Of a stretch of 64,000 nt of DNA, positions 53,130 to 62,037 are shown in pieces (position 1 is the first letter of the stretch; the number at the start of each line of letters is the position of its first letter). Source of the DNA: Chloroflexota bacterium (lineage in GTDB: Bacteria; Vulcanimicrobiota; JAMCWD01); contig JAMCWD010000001.1 of assembly GCA_023475345.1 (NCBI GenBank), positions 299,606 to 363,605 on the forward strand, given 5' to 3'. Made by a program: the position numbers and the translations under genes. The notes beneath the pieces were generated by a model. The model was not told where the DNA came from. It did not search any database and saw only the letters and a program-made list of their open reading frames with translations.

Positions 53130-54446
53130 ATGAAAGTCGGTCTCATCAGCCCCATGGGGGTCGAAAGCTTCTATGAGGGCAATATTTTGAGCGATATCTG
53201 TAAGAGCTACGAAGAGTTGATCGAATTTACCGGCGACGACCTTGAGTGTATGCCCAGCCTGGGTCTGCTTATCATGGCTTCTTTTTTTCCGCCCGAAGAC
53301 GAACTTCGTTATATCGAGGACCAGTTCTACAGGACAAAAAAGGGTGACCCGTCATATTTTGACGAGGAATTCGACCTGATCCTGACTTCCGGGTTTACCC
53401 TGCAGGCTCCGCGAGCTTATGAAATAGCGGACCATTTCAGGAGCAAGGGGAGCATCGTAGTTATCGGCGGTCAGCATGCAAGCTCTCTCCCCGAAGAGGC
53501 TAAAGAACATGCCGACTCCGTAGTGGTAGGAGAAGGCGAAGACGTTTTTCCGGCACTTCTTGAAGATTTAAAAAACGGCTGCCTCCGGCCGTTCTATTAT
53601 TCCGGCAGGAACATCCCCGCCGATCAACTCCCCTCACCCCGCTTTGACATACTGGAAAAGACAGAAAAATACAACAAGGTAGCAATTCAGGCCACAAGGG
53701 GCTGTCCTTATTTATGCGAGTTCTGCAGCATCAAGGCTGTTTACGGAAATAAATACCGCAAGAAACCTGTCGATGTGGTAATTAATGAAATCGCCGAGGC
53801 GAAGAAATACTTCCCTGATTTCCACGTGGCATTCGCAGATGAAAATATGATGGTGGACAAGAAATACTCGAAAGAGCTGGTACGCCGCCTCATCCCGCTT
53901 GGTATAACCTGGGAAGCTTACTGCGACATCAGCGTCGCCGATGACGACGAACTGCTCGACCTCTTGCGGGAGGCAAACTGCGTCGAGCTTGAAATCGGCA
54001 TAGAAACCGTTAACCAGGCCGCCCTTGACGCCGTATCCCCCTGGAAAGCAAAGCGCGCCCCAAATTATAAAGAATCGATTAAGAAAATCCAGGACCACGG
54101 CGTGGGCGTCATGGGGCTTTTCATGATTGGATTTGACCAGGACGACCCGGGCATCTTCCGGAAGATGTGGGATTTTATCCGGGAAAACGACATTTTCGAG
54201 GCCGACCTTGCGATATTGAACCCGCTCCCCGGCTCACCCATTTACGAAAGGCTGAAAAGAGAAGGCCGCATATTGTCCGAAGACTGGACCCGGTATTCCT
54301 GGACACAGATCAACTACCAGCCGAAGCTAATGACTGTAGAAGAACTGAAAAACGGCATGATCTGGCTTCAGAAAAAAAGTCATTCCCCCGAATGGATGGA
54401 GCGGAAACATTCCGTGCTTAATCCCAGGGTAAAAAGATTGTGCTGA
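53130..54446 (+). CDS. B12-binding-domain radical SAM protein (paralog 1)
   Basis: A 438-residue protein. Residues 1-160 have the Rossmann-like cobalamin-binding domain of class B radical SAM enzymes (VIGGQHASSLPEEA, VVVGEGEDVFPALLEDL). The radical SAM motif is CPYLCEFC at about residues 191-198, followed by the core barrel and a C-terminal segment with MIGFDQDDPGIF and PLPGSPIYERL. Known relatives (HpnP, BchE, methylthiotransferase-like and RiPP C-methyltransferases) methylate or cyclise unactivated carbons. It is one of four close paralogs between 53130 and 63432. It differs from the others early on (SPMGVESFYEG in place of SPRG.ERNQQ). Substrate unknown. Confidence 0.88.
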   Translation: MKVGLISPMGVESFYEGNILSDICKSYEELIEFTGDDLECMPSLGLLIMASFFPPEDELRYIEDQFYRTKKGDPSYFDEEFDLILTSGFTLQAPRAYEIADHFRSKGSIVVIGGQHASSLPEEAKEHADSVVVGEGEDVFPALLEDLKNGCLRPFYYSGRNIPADQLPSPRFDILEKTEKYNKVAIQATRGCPYLCEFCSIKAVYGNKYRKKPVDVVINEIAEAKKYFPDFHVAFADENMMVDKKYSKELVRRLIPLGITWEAYCDISVADDDELLDLLREANCVELEIGIETVNQAALDAVSPWKAKRAPNYKESIKKIQDHGVGVMGLFMIGFDQDDPGIFRKMWDFIRENDIFEADLAILNPLPGSPIYERLKREGRILSEDWTRYSWTQINYQPKLMTVEELKNGMIWLQKKSHSPEWMERKHSVLNPRVKRLC

Positions 54447-54450
54447 TGCC

Positions 54451-55767
54451 ATGCACATAGGTTTAATAAGCCCCCGTGGCTCCGAACGAAACCAGCAGGA
54501 TAACATGATCCTGGAAATTTCAGAAATCCTCTCCGATAACTGTGTTTTCATGATGGACGACGTGGAGAGGATCCCCAACCTTGCTCTCCTTTCACTTGCC
54601 GCGCTTGCCCCGGACGATGTCGAATTTACATTTATCGAGGAAGATTACGTGCCGCTCGATAAAGTCGAAGAAACGATCTTCGCGCCGGGCTTCGATCTCG
54701 CATGTCTCACCGCTACAAACTATCAGGCGAACCGGGCATATTACCTGGGAGACGAACTGAGAAAAAGAGGCGTCCCGGTAATAATCGGCGGACTACACCC
54801 CAGCGCCCTGCCCGATGAAGCGGCGGAACATGCCGATTCCGTCGCCATAGGCGAAGGCGAAGACATCTTCCCGATTATCCTTGAAGACTTCCGAAACAAC
54901 GAGCTTAAGCCGTTTTATAAATCTTCAGGAAATGTAGATCTGGCGGCGCTCCCTCCCCCCAGGTATGACCTTATAAAGCACCCCGAATACTTCAACAAGA
55001 TGCCCGTCGTCGCGACAAGAGGCTGCCCGTATAACTGTGACTTCTGCATCTTCCCAAAAGTTTACGGGAGAAAGCTGAGAAAAAAAACTGTTCCCCAGGT
55101 CATCCGGGAAATCGAGATCATCAAGCGGATAATGCCCGACCCTTACATACACTTCTGCGATGAAAACATGCTCGTCGATTCCAAATACGCAAAAGAACTT
55201 GTCAGGGCCTTGATCCCGCATAAAATCGAATGGGAATGCTTTTGCGACATCGCCGTTGCAGATGATGAAGAACTGCTGGATCTGCTGGTTGAATCCGGCT
55301 GCCGGGACCTGCTGATAGGATTGGAGAGCATAGACCCTGACGTGTTGAAAAATGTCGATGCGTGGAAATCGAAGCAGCTTGAAAAATATCCTGAGAGGAT
55401 CCGGAAAATTCAGCGCCATGACCTTTCCGTTACAGGACTTTTCATTGTAGGGTTCGATGAAGATACGCCCGACATATTCAAAAGGATGAGAAATTTTATT
55501 TTCCGAAGCGGCCTCCTGGATATGGATTTTGCAATTCTTACCCCGATGCCCGGCACAGGGTTGTATTCGCGGCTCAAGGCGGAAGGCAGAATATTAACCG
55601 AGGACTGGAGCCGCTATACATGGCAGCATGTCAATTTCATGCCGAAGAACATGTCGCCGGATGAACTCCAGCGGGGTCTTTTGTGGCTGTTCTCCCAATT
55701 TTCAAGGCCGGAACTTATAATGCAGCGCGAAGATGCGGCGGGCCCGTCAAGACCCAGAACCCATTAG
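54451..55767 (+). CDS. B12-binding-domain radical SAM protein (paralog 2)
   Basis: A 438-residue paralog starting 4 bases after paralog 1, so the two form an operon. The N-terminus SPRGSERNQQDN is shared in form with paralogs 3 and 4. The cobalamin domain includes IIGGLHPSALPDEA and IGEGEDIFPII; the radical SAM cluster motif is CPYNCDFC (about 191-198). The downstream FCDENMLVDSKYAKELV and PMPGTGLYSRL match the family pattern. Tandem paralogs suggest different substrates or successive steps on one substrate, which is inference. Confidence 0.88.
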   Translation: MHIGLISPRGSERNQQDNMILEISEILSDNCVFMMDDVERIPNLALLSLAALAPDDVEFTFIEEDYVPLDKVEETIFAPGFDLACLTATNYQANRAYYLGDELRKRGVPVIIGGLHPSALPDEAAEHADSVAIGEGEDIFPIILEDFRNNELKPFYKSSGNVDLAALPPPRYDLIKHPEYFNKMPVVATRGCPYNCDFCIFPKVYGRKLRKKTVPQVIREIEIIKRIMPDPYIHFCDENMLVDSKYAKELVRALIPHKIEWECFCDIAVADDEELLDLLVESGCRDLLIGLESIDPDVLKNVDAWKSKQLEKYPERIRKIQRHDLSVTGLFIVGFDEDTPDIFKRMRNFIFRSGLLDMDFAILTPMPGTGLYSRLKAEGRILTEDWSRYTWQHVNFMPKNMSPDELQRGLLWLFSQFSRPELIMQREDAAGPSRPRTH

Positions 55768-55895
55768 TCAGCACAGCACCACAGGGCTGCGGTTCCGCGG
55801 GCAGGAATACGGGGCAAGCCCTCGAATATGCCCTCCCAATAACATAACCGTCTTTTACCGGGCTATAATATTATCTACGGAAAGGAATCATCATC

Positions 55896-57359
55896 ATGGC
55901 AACTAAGAAAAAGGAGAACAAGCCGCTTAAAGCGCTCTTTGCCGCGTCGGAGGTAGTTCCATTTTCAAAAACCGGCGGGCTTGCCGACGTTTCGGGATCT
56001 CTGCCGATTGCACTTTCAAAACTCGGAACCGACATCAGGGTCATAACCCCCCTTTACAGACAGAAGACCGACATCAAAAAAACCAGGCCGCACAGCAAAG
56101 TAACTGTGGAAATGAACGATAAAAAAATTGTGGTTGACATCCGCCAGGCGGAATTCCCGAATACAACGATCCCCTGCCTGTTCGTGGATTATCCCGAATA
56201 CTTCGATCGGGAAGAACTTTACAGCTATCCCGACGATGCGGAACGTTTCGCGCTTTTTTCAAAGGCGGTATATGCCCACCTTCTGGCTGAGGGAGATTAC
56301 GACATATTCCATGGAAACGACTGGCAGACCGGCCCTGTATTTTACTTCATAAAATCCAGGGGAATCAAATGCCGTAGCCTTTTAACGATCCATAACCTAC
56401 AATACCAGGGGCTTTTCGCTCCTGAAATGATAGAAGCAGCAGGGCTTGATAAAAGCCTGTTTTACCCGGGCGGCCCTGTGGAATATTACGGAAAGCTGGG
56501 ATACATGAAGACCGGGATAACATTTGCAGATGCCGTAAACACGGTTTCCGAGGGTTATGCGAAAGAAATCCAGACCCCTGAATACGGCGAAGGACTCGAA
56601 GGCGTCCTTAAAGAAAAAGGTGTGGTAGGCATCCTCAACGGTATCGACACCGAAGTCTGGAACCCGGCCGCCGACAAGCACCTTGCGGCAACATATAATT
56701 ACTGTGATCTTTCGGGGAAGAAGAAAGACAAAAAAGACCTTCAAAAGAAATTCGGCCTCCCGGCTGAAGATGATACGCCCCTCATCGGCATAATATCGAG
56801 GCTTGCCGATCAAAAGGGCTTCGACATACTGCTCGAAAGTTTTGACGAGATCATGTCCTTCCCGATACAAATAGTTTTGCTTGGGACAGGCCAGGAGATT
56901 TACCATAAAGAATTTACAAAAATGAATAAAAAATATAAGCAGAAATTCGGCCTGGAACTTGGATTCAATAATGCTCTTGCACACCAGATCGAAGCCGGCA
57001 GCGATTTCTTCCTGATGCCTTCGCGTTTCGAGCCGTGCGGTCTTAACCAGATGTACAGCCTCCGTTACGGCACGGTGCCTGTAGTGCGGGCAACAGGCGG
57101 CCTTGCGGACACCATCATAGACATAGACCACAACCCCATCGTAGGCAATGGTTTTTCCTTCGAAGAATATAAAGGTGAAGCGCTGGTGGATGCCGTCAAA
57201 AGAGCGGTGGCATGTTATAACAGGAAAGACGGATGGAAAGATATAATCGTCCGCATAATGACCGCCGATATTTCAGTCGAGGCATCCGCGAGGAAATACC
57301 TGGAGGTATATCACTGCCTGGAAAATTCCCCGGCGAAAAAAGAGGCTGCGGTAATATAA
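55896..57359 (+). CDS. glgA: Glycogen synthase (ADP-glucose starch synthase type)
   Basis: A 487-residue GT5 enzyme of normal length. KTGGLADVSGSLP near residue 25 is the ADP-glucose-binding motif; HGNDWQTG, VNTVSEGYAKEI, GILNGID, and the C-terminal PSRFEPCGLNQMYSLRYGT and ATGGLADT are all diagnostic. It elongates alpha-1,4-glucan in the cytoplasm. A TATAAT lies at 55864-55869, and no other glycogen gene is adjacent, so it is a single-gene unit placed between radical SAM genes. It ends two bases from the convergent radical SAM gene. Confidence 0.95.
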   Translation: MATKKKENKPLKALFAASEVVPFSKTGGLADVSGSLPIALSKLGTDIRVITPLYRQKTDIKKTRPHSKVTVEMNDKKIVVDIRQAEFPNTTIPCLFVDYPEYFDREELYSYPDDAERFALFSKAVYAHLLAEGDYDIFHGNDWQTGPVFYFIKSRGIKCRSLLTIHNLQYQGLFAPEMIEAAGLDKSLFYPGGPVEYYGKLGYMKTGITFADAVNTVSEGYAKEIQTPEYGEGLEGVLKEKGVVGILNGIDTEVWNPAADKHLAATYNYCDLSGKKKDKKDLQKKFGLPAEDDTPLIGIISRLADQKGFDILLESFDEIMSFPIQIVLLGTGQEIYHKEFTKMNKKYKQKFGLELGFNNALAHQIEAGSDFFLMPSRFEPCGLNQMYSLRYGTVPVVRATGGLADTIIDIDHNPIVGNGFSFEEYKGEALVDAVKRAVACYNRKDGWKDIIVRIMTADISVEASARKYLEVYHCLENSPAKKEAAVI

Positions 57360-57361
57360 TT

Positions 57362-58651
57362 TCAGGTTGAGGACTTTAAATCTACGAAGTTCCTTGCGTA
57401 AAGTGAATAGATAAAAGAAACCGCCGCCGGGCCGAAGCGTGATTCCAGTTGCTTGAGGGTCGTCTTTCCGTCAAGTGCATCGATAATAATTTTTCCTCTT
57501 TTTGTTATCGGGATCACCATGGTTCCCCTGACAAGGATTATTCCAAAATCCTCATCTCTCATGTTCGCGTTGACATAAGGACAGAGAGCTTCTTCAAGGT
57601 TTACTTCAAGCATGGCATCTTCGGAATCGGTTATGGGAGCCTGGATAAGAGGATCGGCATCCTTTCCCCGCAGTTCCGCCTCGGCTTTACAACCACCCGG
57701 GCAAACTGTTATTTTTCTACAAATACGGCACGGCCCGGGGATGTTGTTCCTCCAGTCTCTCAGGGGCTTTTCCTTCCATAATTTTTCTATGGAATTTTCA
57801 AGCAGGCTTCCGCATTGCGTCGGTGAATGATTGCAAGGGCGCAATTTTCCCCGGGGATCGACAGTGGCATACGTTATGCCTGCCAGGCAGCCGCCCCCTG
57901 TCTCCCTGTGAAAACACACGGGCACGCAATTTCCGATAATTATGTTATATCCCTGAGATTGAAACCCGGCTAAACAGTCAAGTGAGGATTTTAGCTGTTC
58001 CTCAGGCAGTGAAAATTCTTCGCTGTCACACCCGATGTACCTTGCAAAAACCATCGAACGAACGCCCATGTCCCGGCATTTTCGGACAATTGCTTCAAGC
58101 TGGTCCGCATTTTTCCCCGTCACGACGGTATTCGTACTTACATCGAATCCGGCTGCAACTGTTTTGCGAATATTTTCAAGGACTAAAGACAGGTCGCCTC
58201 CCTTTCCGAATGAAGCGTGAACATCAGGCGTAATGCCGTGAAGGCTGAAAAGAAACGACGCAAGGTGTGCGCCTTTCTGGAACATCTGGAGCAGCCGATC
58301 CGGCTCCGTCCACAACCCGTTGGTAAAGATATGATAATACTTGCCGGTAGATTCCATGACTTCCAGGAACTCCGGCAGGTCTTCCCTCATTGTAGGTTCT
58401 CCCCCGGTGATGCGGAACTCTTCAACCAGTGGGTTCAGATCTTCGATTATTTTCTTCCAGTCCGAAAGGGGCAGCTCGCCCTCGGAATGAGGAAACACAT
58501 TGCTGCAGCCGGGACAACAGCCATTACAACGAGCCGTTATTTCAAGAGAGACAACGACAGGCCCTCTCAATTCCAGGGGCCTTACCGGGCCTGAAAAAAA
58601 AGAAAGAACCGCTTTACTGATAAAAGAAAGCGGCCCTGATAAAACTGACAT
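57362..58651 (-). CDS. SPASM radical SAM enzyme with C-terminal PqqD-like domain
   Basis: A 429-residue protein. The radical SAM motif is ARCNGCCPGC (CX3CX2C, about residues 38-45), with ITGGEP for SAM binding. A full SPASM signature follows: Cys, GX4C (GKLRPC) and CX2CX5CX3C (CRIC-RKITV-C-PGGC). The last 80 residues (VRGTMVIPITKRGKIIID and on to a helical end) look like a PqqD/RRE peptide-recognition fold. An enzyme plus recognition domain in one chain is typical of RiPP maturases. It starts 2 bases after the stop of the upstream HTN-repeat gene in the same operon, so those proteins are its likely substrates. Confidence 0.87.
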   Translation of the reverse strand: MSVLSGPLSFISKAVLSFFSGPVRPLELRGPVVVSLEITARCNGCCPGCSNVFPHSEGELPLSDWKKIIEDLNPLVEEFRITGGEPTMREDLPEFLEVMESTGKYYHIFTNGLWTEPDRLLQMFQKGAHLASFLFSLHGITPDVHASFGKGGDLSLVLENIRKTVAAGFDVSTNTVVTGKNADQLEAIVRKCRDMGVRSMVFARYIGCDSEEFSLPEEQLKSSLDCLAGFQSQGYNIIIGNCVPVCFHRETGGGCLAGITYATVDPRGKLRPCNHSPTQCGSLLENSIEKLWKEKPLRDWRNNIPGPCRICRKITVCPGGCKAEAELRGKDADPLIQAPITDSEDAMLEVNLEEALCPYVNANMRDEDFGIILVRGTMVIPITKRGKIIIDALDGKTTLKQLESRFGPAAVSFIYSLYARNFVDLKSST

Positions 58652-58653
58652 TA

Positions 58654-59229
58654 TTAGAAGAGTATCCCGTCTCCATCTCCTGACGTACCGGGGTTAATAT
58701 CTATATTATGCCAGGGAATATTTATTTCAGGAGATATATTTGTCCAGTTCTCCCAGGGGACATCCGTATATAAAATATTCGTATGAGGCTGTACGTTAGT
58801 ATGGGCAAAACGCTGATCCTTCTCGCCGTTTGAGGAGTTTACGAGGTTCACTTTTGCAGGCGTTGCTTCACGCAAAACCTTTACACAATCGCTTACAACC
58901 ACATGAGGCGTATTATCGGAAGCGATAGATTCAATAATATAACCGGGTGCCTGGTGTGCGGGCCTTATCCCCTTTTCTTTATCGGGATCGGGCTGCTGTT
59001 TAAAAGCATCAGCCTGCCCCGCATTAAGACCCATAAATACCATTAACGAAATTGCTCCCGCCAGCAGCCAGGAAGAAAGAGGAACTTTCGACATGATGGG
59101 AATCTCAAAAGGCTCATTACATCCAGTGTCGTAACAAGAAATCAGATTAACATACGGCACCGGCTCAAGCCCATGAGCAGCTAGCATAAAATTCCTGAGT
59201 GTTTCTATTTTTTTCTTCCCTTTTTTCAT
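58654..59229 (-). CDS. Membrane-anchored HTN-repeat protein, candidate radical SAM substrate (B)
   Basis: A 191-residue protein of no family I know. The ATG at 59229 lies one base after the upstream stop; an in-frame ATG at 59361 would overlap that gene deeply. Residues 1-50 are a cytoplasmic-looking stretch with two Cys. A helix at about 51-69 ends in ADA (73-75), like a signal-peptidase site. The exported part has VSDC (111-114) and a C-terminal run at 142-178 of degenerate units: AHTNV, PHTNI, YTDV, WTNI, EINI, WHNI, IDI. The tail is Gly/Asp-rich. It is followed directly by the SPASM-PqqD gene. The repeated N after T or H and before V/I could be modified positions, which is inference. Confidence 0.7.
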   Translation of the reverse strand: MKKGKKKIETLRNFMLAAHGLEPVPYVNLISCYDTGCNEPFEIPIMSKVPLSSWLLAGAISLMVFMGLNAGQADAFKQQPDPDKEKGIRPAHQAPGYIIESIASDNTPHVVVSDCVKVLREATPAKVNLVNSSNGEKDQRFAHTNVQPHTNILYTDVPWENWTNISPEINIPWHNIDINPGTSGDGDGILF

Positions 59230-59230
59230 G

Positions 59231-59950
59231 TTACGCTCCAATCTCCCCGGGCGAAATAGATGCCCTGAGATAACCTGCGGAATCGACATTCGTATGTGTA
59301 AAGATATTGCCATGAGCACTGTCGGTATAAGGATGAATTTCAGTTTGATTGGCCCATCCATCTACATTTGTATGTGCGGTTTGTATATTAATATGTGAGA
59401 TCACGTCCCCCCCTATCCTGAAAGTATGCGGAGTCGTAACACAGTCTGTTGCGGCTAATAAAATCTGATTTATCCTGAGAGGACAGTCGCTGACTTCCAG
59501 AAACGATTTGTCGGGCGATAAAAGCCTGAACTGCTGAAGCATGGCCTTTTGAGTGGGAGGTGTGCCTTTTTCAAACCTGGGAGCGATAACTGTTTCTGCA
59601 GCGGCTTCCCGGGGAAAGAAGCCCGCTATAAAAGGAACCAACAATAGAAACGATAAAATTCCTCTCGCTGCAATTTTCCATCCCGAAGACCTTACAGGAG
59701 CAGGAGCCAGGGTCAGTTCAAACGGCGACGGATATACAGGCAACATTAAAGTATGTCTTAAAATTACATTTTTTGAAGAAAGCAGGTTTACGGGGATAAT
59801 GTTTTCAGGAACCAAGAAACAGGCACGGGCAAACTGCTTCCTGAACCACCAGTGCATCCTTTGAAACAGCCCTTTCTTTGCGGGCTTTTTCTTCCCGAGG
59901 CTGGCCTTAACCGCCAGGGAATAAGATACCATAGGGTGGTAATCCGACAT
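59231..59950 (-). CDS. Membrane-anchored HTN-repeat protein, candidate radical SAM substrate (A)
   Basis: A 239-residue protein sharing architecture with the next gene: a long basic N-terminal region (1-90), a membrane helix (about 93-112), an AAA signal-peptidase-like site (116-118), VSDC (153-156), and a C-terminal repeat zone (184-224) with SHINI, AHTNV, AHGNI and THTNV units plus EIHPYTD. Unlike protein B, its N-terminal part is long and Trp/Lys/Arg-rich. It has its own promoter and a GGGGG ribosome site. No known domain is recognised. The pairing of two such proteins with a SPASM-PqqD enzyme suggests a peptide-modification system acting on repeated cores. Confidence 0.7.
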   Translation of the reverse strand: MSDYHPMVSYSLAVKASLGKKKPAKKGLFQRMHWWFRKQFARACFLVPENIIPVNLLSSKNVILRHTLMLPVYPSPFELTLAPAPVRSSGWKIAARGILSFLLLVPFIAGFFPREAAAETVIAPRFEKGTPPTQKAMLQQFRLLSPDKSFLEVSDCPLRINQILLAATDCVTTPHTFRIGGDVISHINIQTAHTNVDGWANQTEIHPYTDSAHGNIFTHTNVDSAGYLRASISPGEIGA

Positions 59951-59989
59951 TATTATGTTACCCCCTTATTTTGAATACGCCTATGCTAA

Positions 59990-60018
59990 ATTATATAACT
60001 TTTAATAAAAAGTTTCAA
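59990..60018 (-). promoter_or_regulatory. Promoter of the HTN-repeat/radical SAM operon
   Basis: On the minus strand TTGAAA (60018-60013), a 17-base spacer and TATAAT (59995-59990) precede the ATG at 59950. A 7-base inverted repeat, AACTTTT/AAAAGTT (59997-60014), fills the spacer and may be an operator. The 337-base gap 59951-60287 holds this promoter and the opposing one at 60154. Confidence 0.6.
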
Positions 60019-60153
60019 GGCGTTGTACAAGTCCATAACATATCGGACTGAAAAAAATTTTTACCTTTTTCCAGAACAGATTATTTATTTTCATCACATC
60101 CCCGTTCGGCGGCATTTTATTCAGGACAACCCCATACCTGTAGATCCTGATCC

Positions 60154-60183
60154 TTGACGATGAAAAGAAGTCTATGCTATGAT
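60154..60183 (+). promoter_or_regulatory. Promoter of B12 radical SAM paralog 3
   Basis: TTGACG (60154-60159), an 18-base spacer and TATGAT (60178-60183). The start at about 60190 gives a leader of nearly 100 bases. Confidence 0.5.
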
Positions 60184-60191
60184 TTTCTTCG

Positions 60192-60287
60192 GCCTTCTTT
60201 TTCAGAAGGCTCCCCAGAAAGAACGGGAGTGGTGCAGACGGAGCCTCATGCTTCTCAGGCTTACTACCCGGGAGGGTAAGACGACAT
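60192..60287 (+). promoter_or_regulatory. Structured leader with mutually exclusive helices
   Basis: Three pairings compete in this leader: GCCTTC/GAAGGC (60192-60197 with 60205-60210), AGGCTCC/GGAGCCT (60207-60213 with 60240-60246), and AGCCT/AGGCT using the same GGAGCCT with AGGCTT (60257-60262). A last hairpin ACCC/GGGT overlaps the GGGAGGGT ribosome site (about 60270). This could be a riboswitch or other attenuator. I do not recognise a known riboswitch class. Confidence 0.45.
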
Positions 60288-61622
60288 ATGAAAGTGGCCC
60301 TGATCAGCCCGCGAGGGGCTGAAAGGAATCAGCAAAATAATTTATTGCGCGAAGTTTATCGTAAATTAAGCGATGCTCTTTGTTTTGTTGAAGTTGACGA
60401 CATAGAATTCATGCCCCACCTGGGGCTTTTATCCATAGCATCCTATATCCCCGGTGATTGGGAAGTTTCCTATATAGATGAAAATTATATCGACCTTAAC
60501 GGGGTCGCTCCTTCGTTTTTCCTGGGGGACTTCGATCTTATCTGCCTGGGAGGCTTCAACCACCAGGCAAAACGCGCTTATCAGATAGCGTCTTTTTTCA
60601 AACAGCGCAATATACCTGTCGTCATGGGCGGCCTTCATGCAAGCGCGCTACCCGAAGAAGCATTACAACATGTCGATGTAGTGATCATCGGCGAAGGCGA
60701 AGATGCCTTTCCGAAATTCCTGGAAAATTTCCAGAAAGGCAAATACGAAAGAATTTACCGCTCTTCCGGCGAAGTCGATCTTACTAAAGTCCCGCCTCCC
60801 CGTTACGACCTGATAAATATCAATAACTATAATAAAATCCCCATTGTAGCTACCCGCGGCTGTCCGCACGACTGTGAATTCTGCTGTCTCAAGGGCATCT
60901 ACGGCCACAAGCACCGGAAGAAAACTGTCGAGCAGGTCTGCCGGGAAATCGAGATCATCAAATCCCTCGGAGAAGAACGCTTCATCTCCTTCGCCGATGA
61001 AAATATGCTCGTTGACCGGGAATATGCAAAAAAACTCCTCAGAGCTTTAATTCCGTACAACATAACCTACGAATGTTATTGCGACACCGCTTCGGCGCAA
61101 GACCCCGAACTGATCGATTTGCTGAGAGAATCCGGTTGTATCGAAGCGTTGATCGGGTTTGAAAGCGTTGACATGGAAAACCTTGAAAACCTGGAGCCCT
61201 GGAAAGCAAGGCAACTGCGCGGTTACCCGAAAGTCATAGAAGCATTTCAGTCCCGCGGGGTAGGCGTCGTCGGGCTTTTCGTGGTGGGGTTCGACCATGA
61301 CGGCCCGGACGTTTTCAAAAGAATTCTCGACTTCTGCAACGAAAACGCCATCTTCGACATAGATGTCTCAATCCTCACGCCGATCCCCGGAAGCCGCTTC
61401 TTCGATAAGCTCAGGGGGAACGGCAGGATGCTTTCCACGGACTGGGATCACTATAACTGGCACCATGTCAACTTCCGCCCCAAACTCATGACTCCGAAAG
61501 AATTGAGACAAGGCCTCAACTGGCTCTATAAAGAATTCTACAGGCAGGAAGATGTTACCGGCAGATACATGCGCTTCGGGAAAGTTTTCGACAGCTTATT
61601 CGATCACGGGATCGCCCGCTGA
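60288..61622 (+). CDS. B12-binding-domain radical SAM protein (paralog 3)
   Basis: A 444-residue paralog opening with SPRGAERNQQNNLL. The cobalamin-domain landmarks are VMGGLHASALPEEA and IIGEGEDAFPKFL; the cluster motif is CPHDCEFC (about 191-198). FADENMLVDREYAKKLL and PIPGSRFFDKL match the rest of the family. It is divergent from the HTN-repeat operon and 17 bases upstream of a short receiver gene, with GGAGG between them. Neighbouring position makes a shared role with the HTN proteins worth testing, but class B enzymes have many substrates. Confidence 0.88.
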   Translation: MKVALISPRGAERNQQNNLLREVYRKLSDALCFVEVDDIEFMPHLGLLSIASYIPGDWEVSYIDENYIDLNGVAPSFFLGDFDLICLGGFNHQAKRAYQIASFFKQRNIPVVMGGLHASALPEEALQHVDVVIIGEGEDAFPKFLENFQKGKYERIYRSSGEVDLTKVPPPRYDLININNYNKIPIVATRGCPHDCEFCCLKGIYGHKHRKKTVEQVCREIEIIKSLGEERFISFADENMLVDREYAKKLLRALIPYNITYECYCDTASAQDPELIDLLRESGCIEALIGFESVDMENLENLEPWKARQLRGYPKVIEAFQSRGVGVVGLFVVGFDHDGPDVFKRILDFCNENAIFDIDVSILTPIPGSRFFDKLRGNGRMLSTDWDHYNWHHVNFRPKLMTPKELRQGLNWLYKEFYRQEDVTGRYMRFGKVFDSLFDHGIAR

Positions 61623-61639
61623 GGAGGAAAACATAATAA

Positions 61640-61927
61640 ATGCTGAACCTTGATAAAAATGCCAGAACCGTCCTGATCATAAATGACGGTTCGGGAACCC
61701 AGGACGAAGTTATTTCGCGTCTTTCCGAGGACGGGTATGAAATCAAGGTAACTCCCACCTGCGCCGAGGCCATGGAACTGATGGAAAAAGAAAAGGTGGA
61801 TCTGGTTCTCCTGGACGTCTCCATAGTCGATAAAGAAGGCGTCGATGCCTGGGAAAAAATCAGGGAGGTTTACCCGGAACTCCCCGTTGTTACGGTATCG
61901 TTCAGCGGCGCATACCGGGCTTTTTGA
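61640..61927 (+). CDS. Truncated receiver (CheY-like) domain
   Basis: A 95-residue protein that covers the first four strands of a response regulator receiver. The phospho-acceptor Asp is present in LLDVS (about residue 56), and the acidic pair is reduced to N-D in IINDGSG. The usual 120-residue domain should continue past VVTVSF to a conserved Lys, but the frame stops after AYRAF. No continuation in another frame was evident. It may be a decayed gene or a small domain that binds without signalling. It sits between two B12 radical SAM paralogs in the same direction. Confidence 0.7.
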   Translation: MLNLDKNARTVLIINDGSGTQDEVISRLSEDGYEIKVTPTCAEAMELMEKEKVDLVLLDVSIVDKEGVDAWEKIREVYPELPVVTVSFSGAYRAF

Positions 61928-61946
61928 ATTAAATAGAAAAAAAAGG

Positions 61947-62037
61947 TATAATGTACATATCGCCGGCAGGAGGAAACGGTTTTGGTCCTGACATGTCGGC
62001 CTTCGGTTAAATGAAGGACGGTGTCGCTCCTCCCGGC
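61947..62037 (+). promoter_or_regulatory. Promoter -10 and folded leader of paralog 4
   Basis: TATAAT at 61947-61952 would start RNA at about 61959. The leader then forms a long closing stem: GCCGG (61962-61966) with CCGGC (62033-62037) and AGGAG (61968-61972) with CTCCT (62027-62031). Inside, GTCCT/AGGAC (61985-61989 with 62015-62019) competes with CCTTC/GAAGG (62000-62004 with 62013-62017). The ribosome site lies just beyond. No known riboswitch consensus was recognised. Confidence 0.5.
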
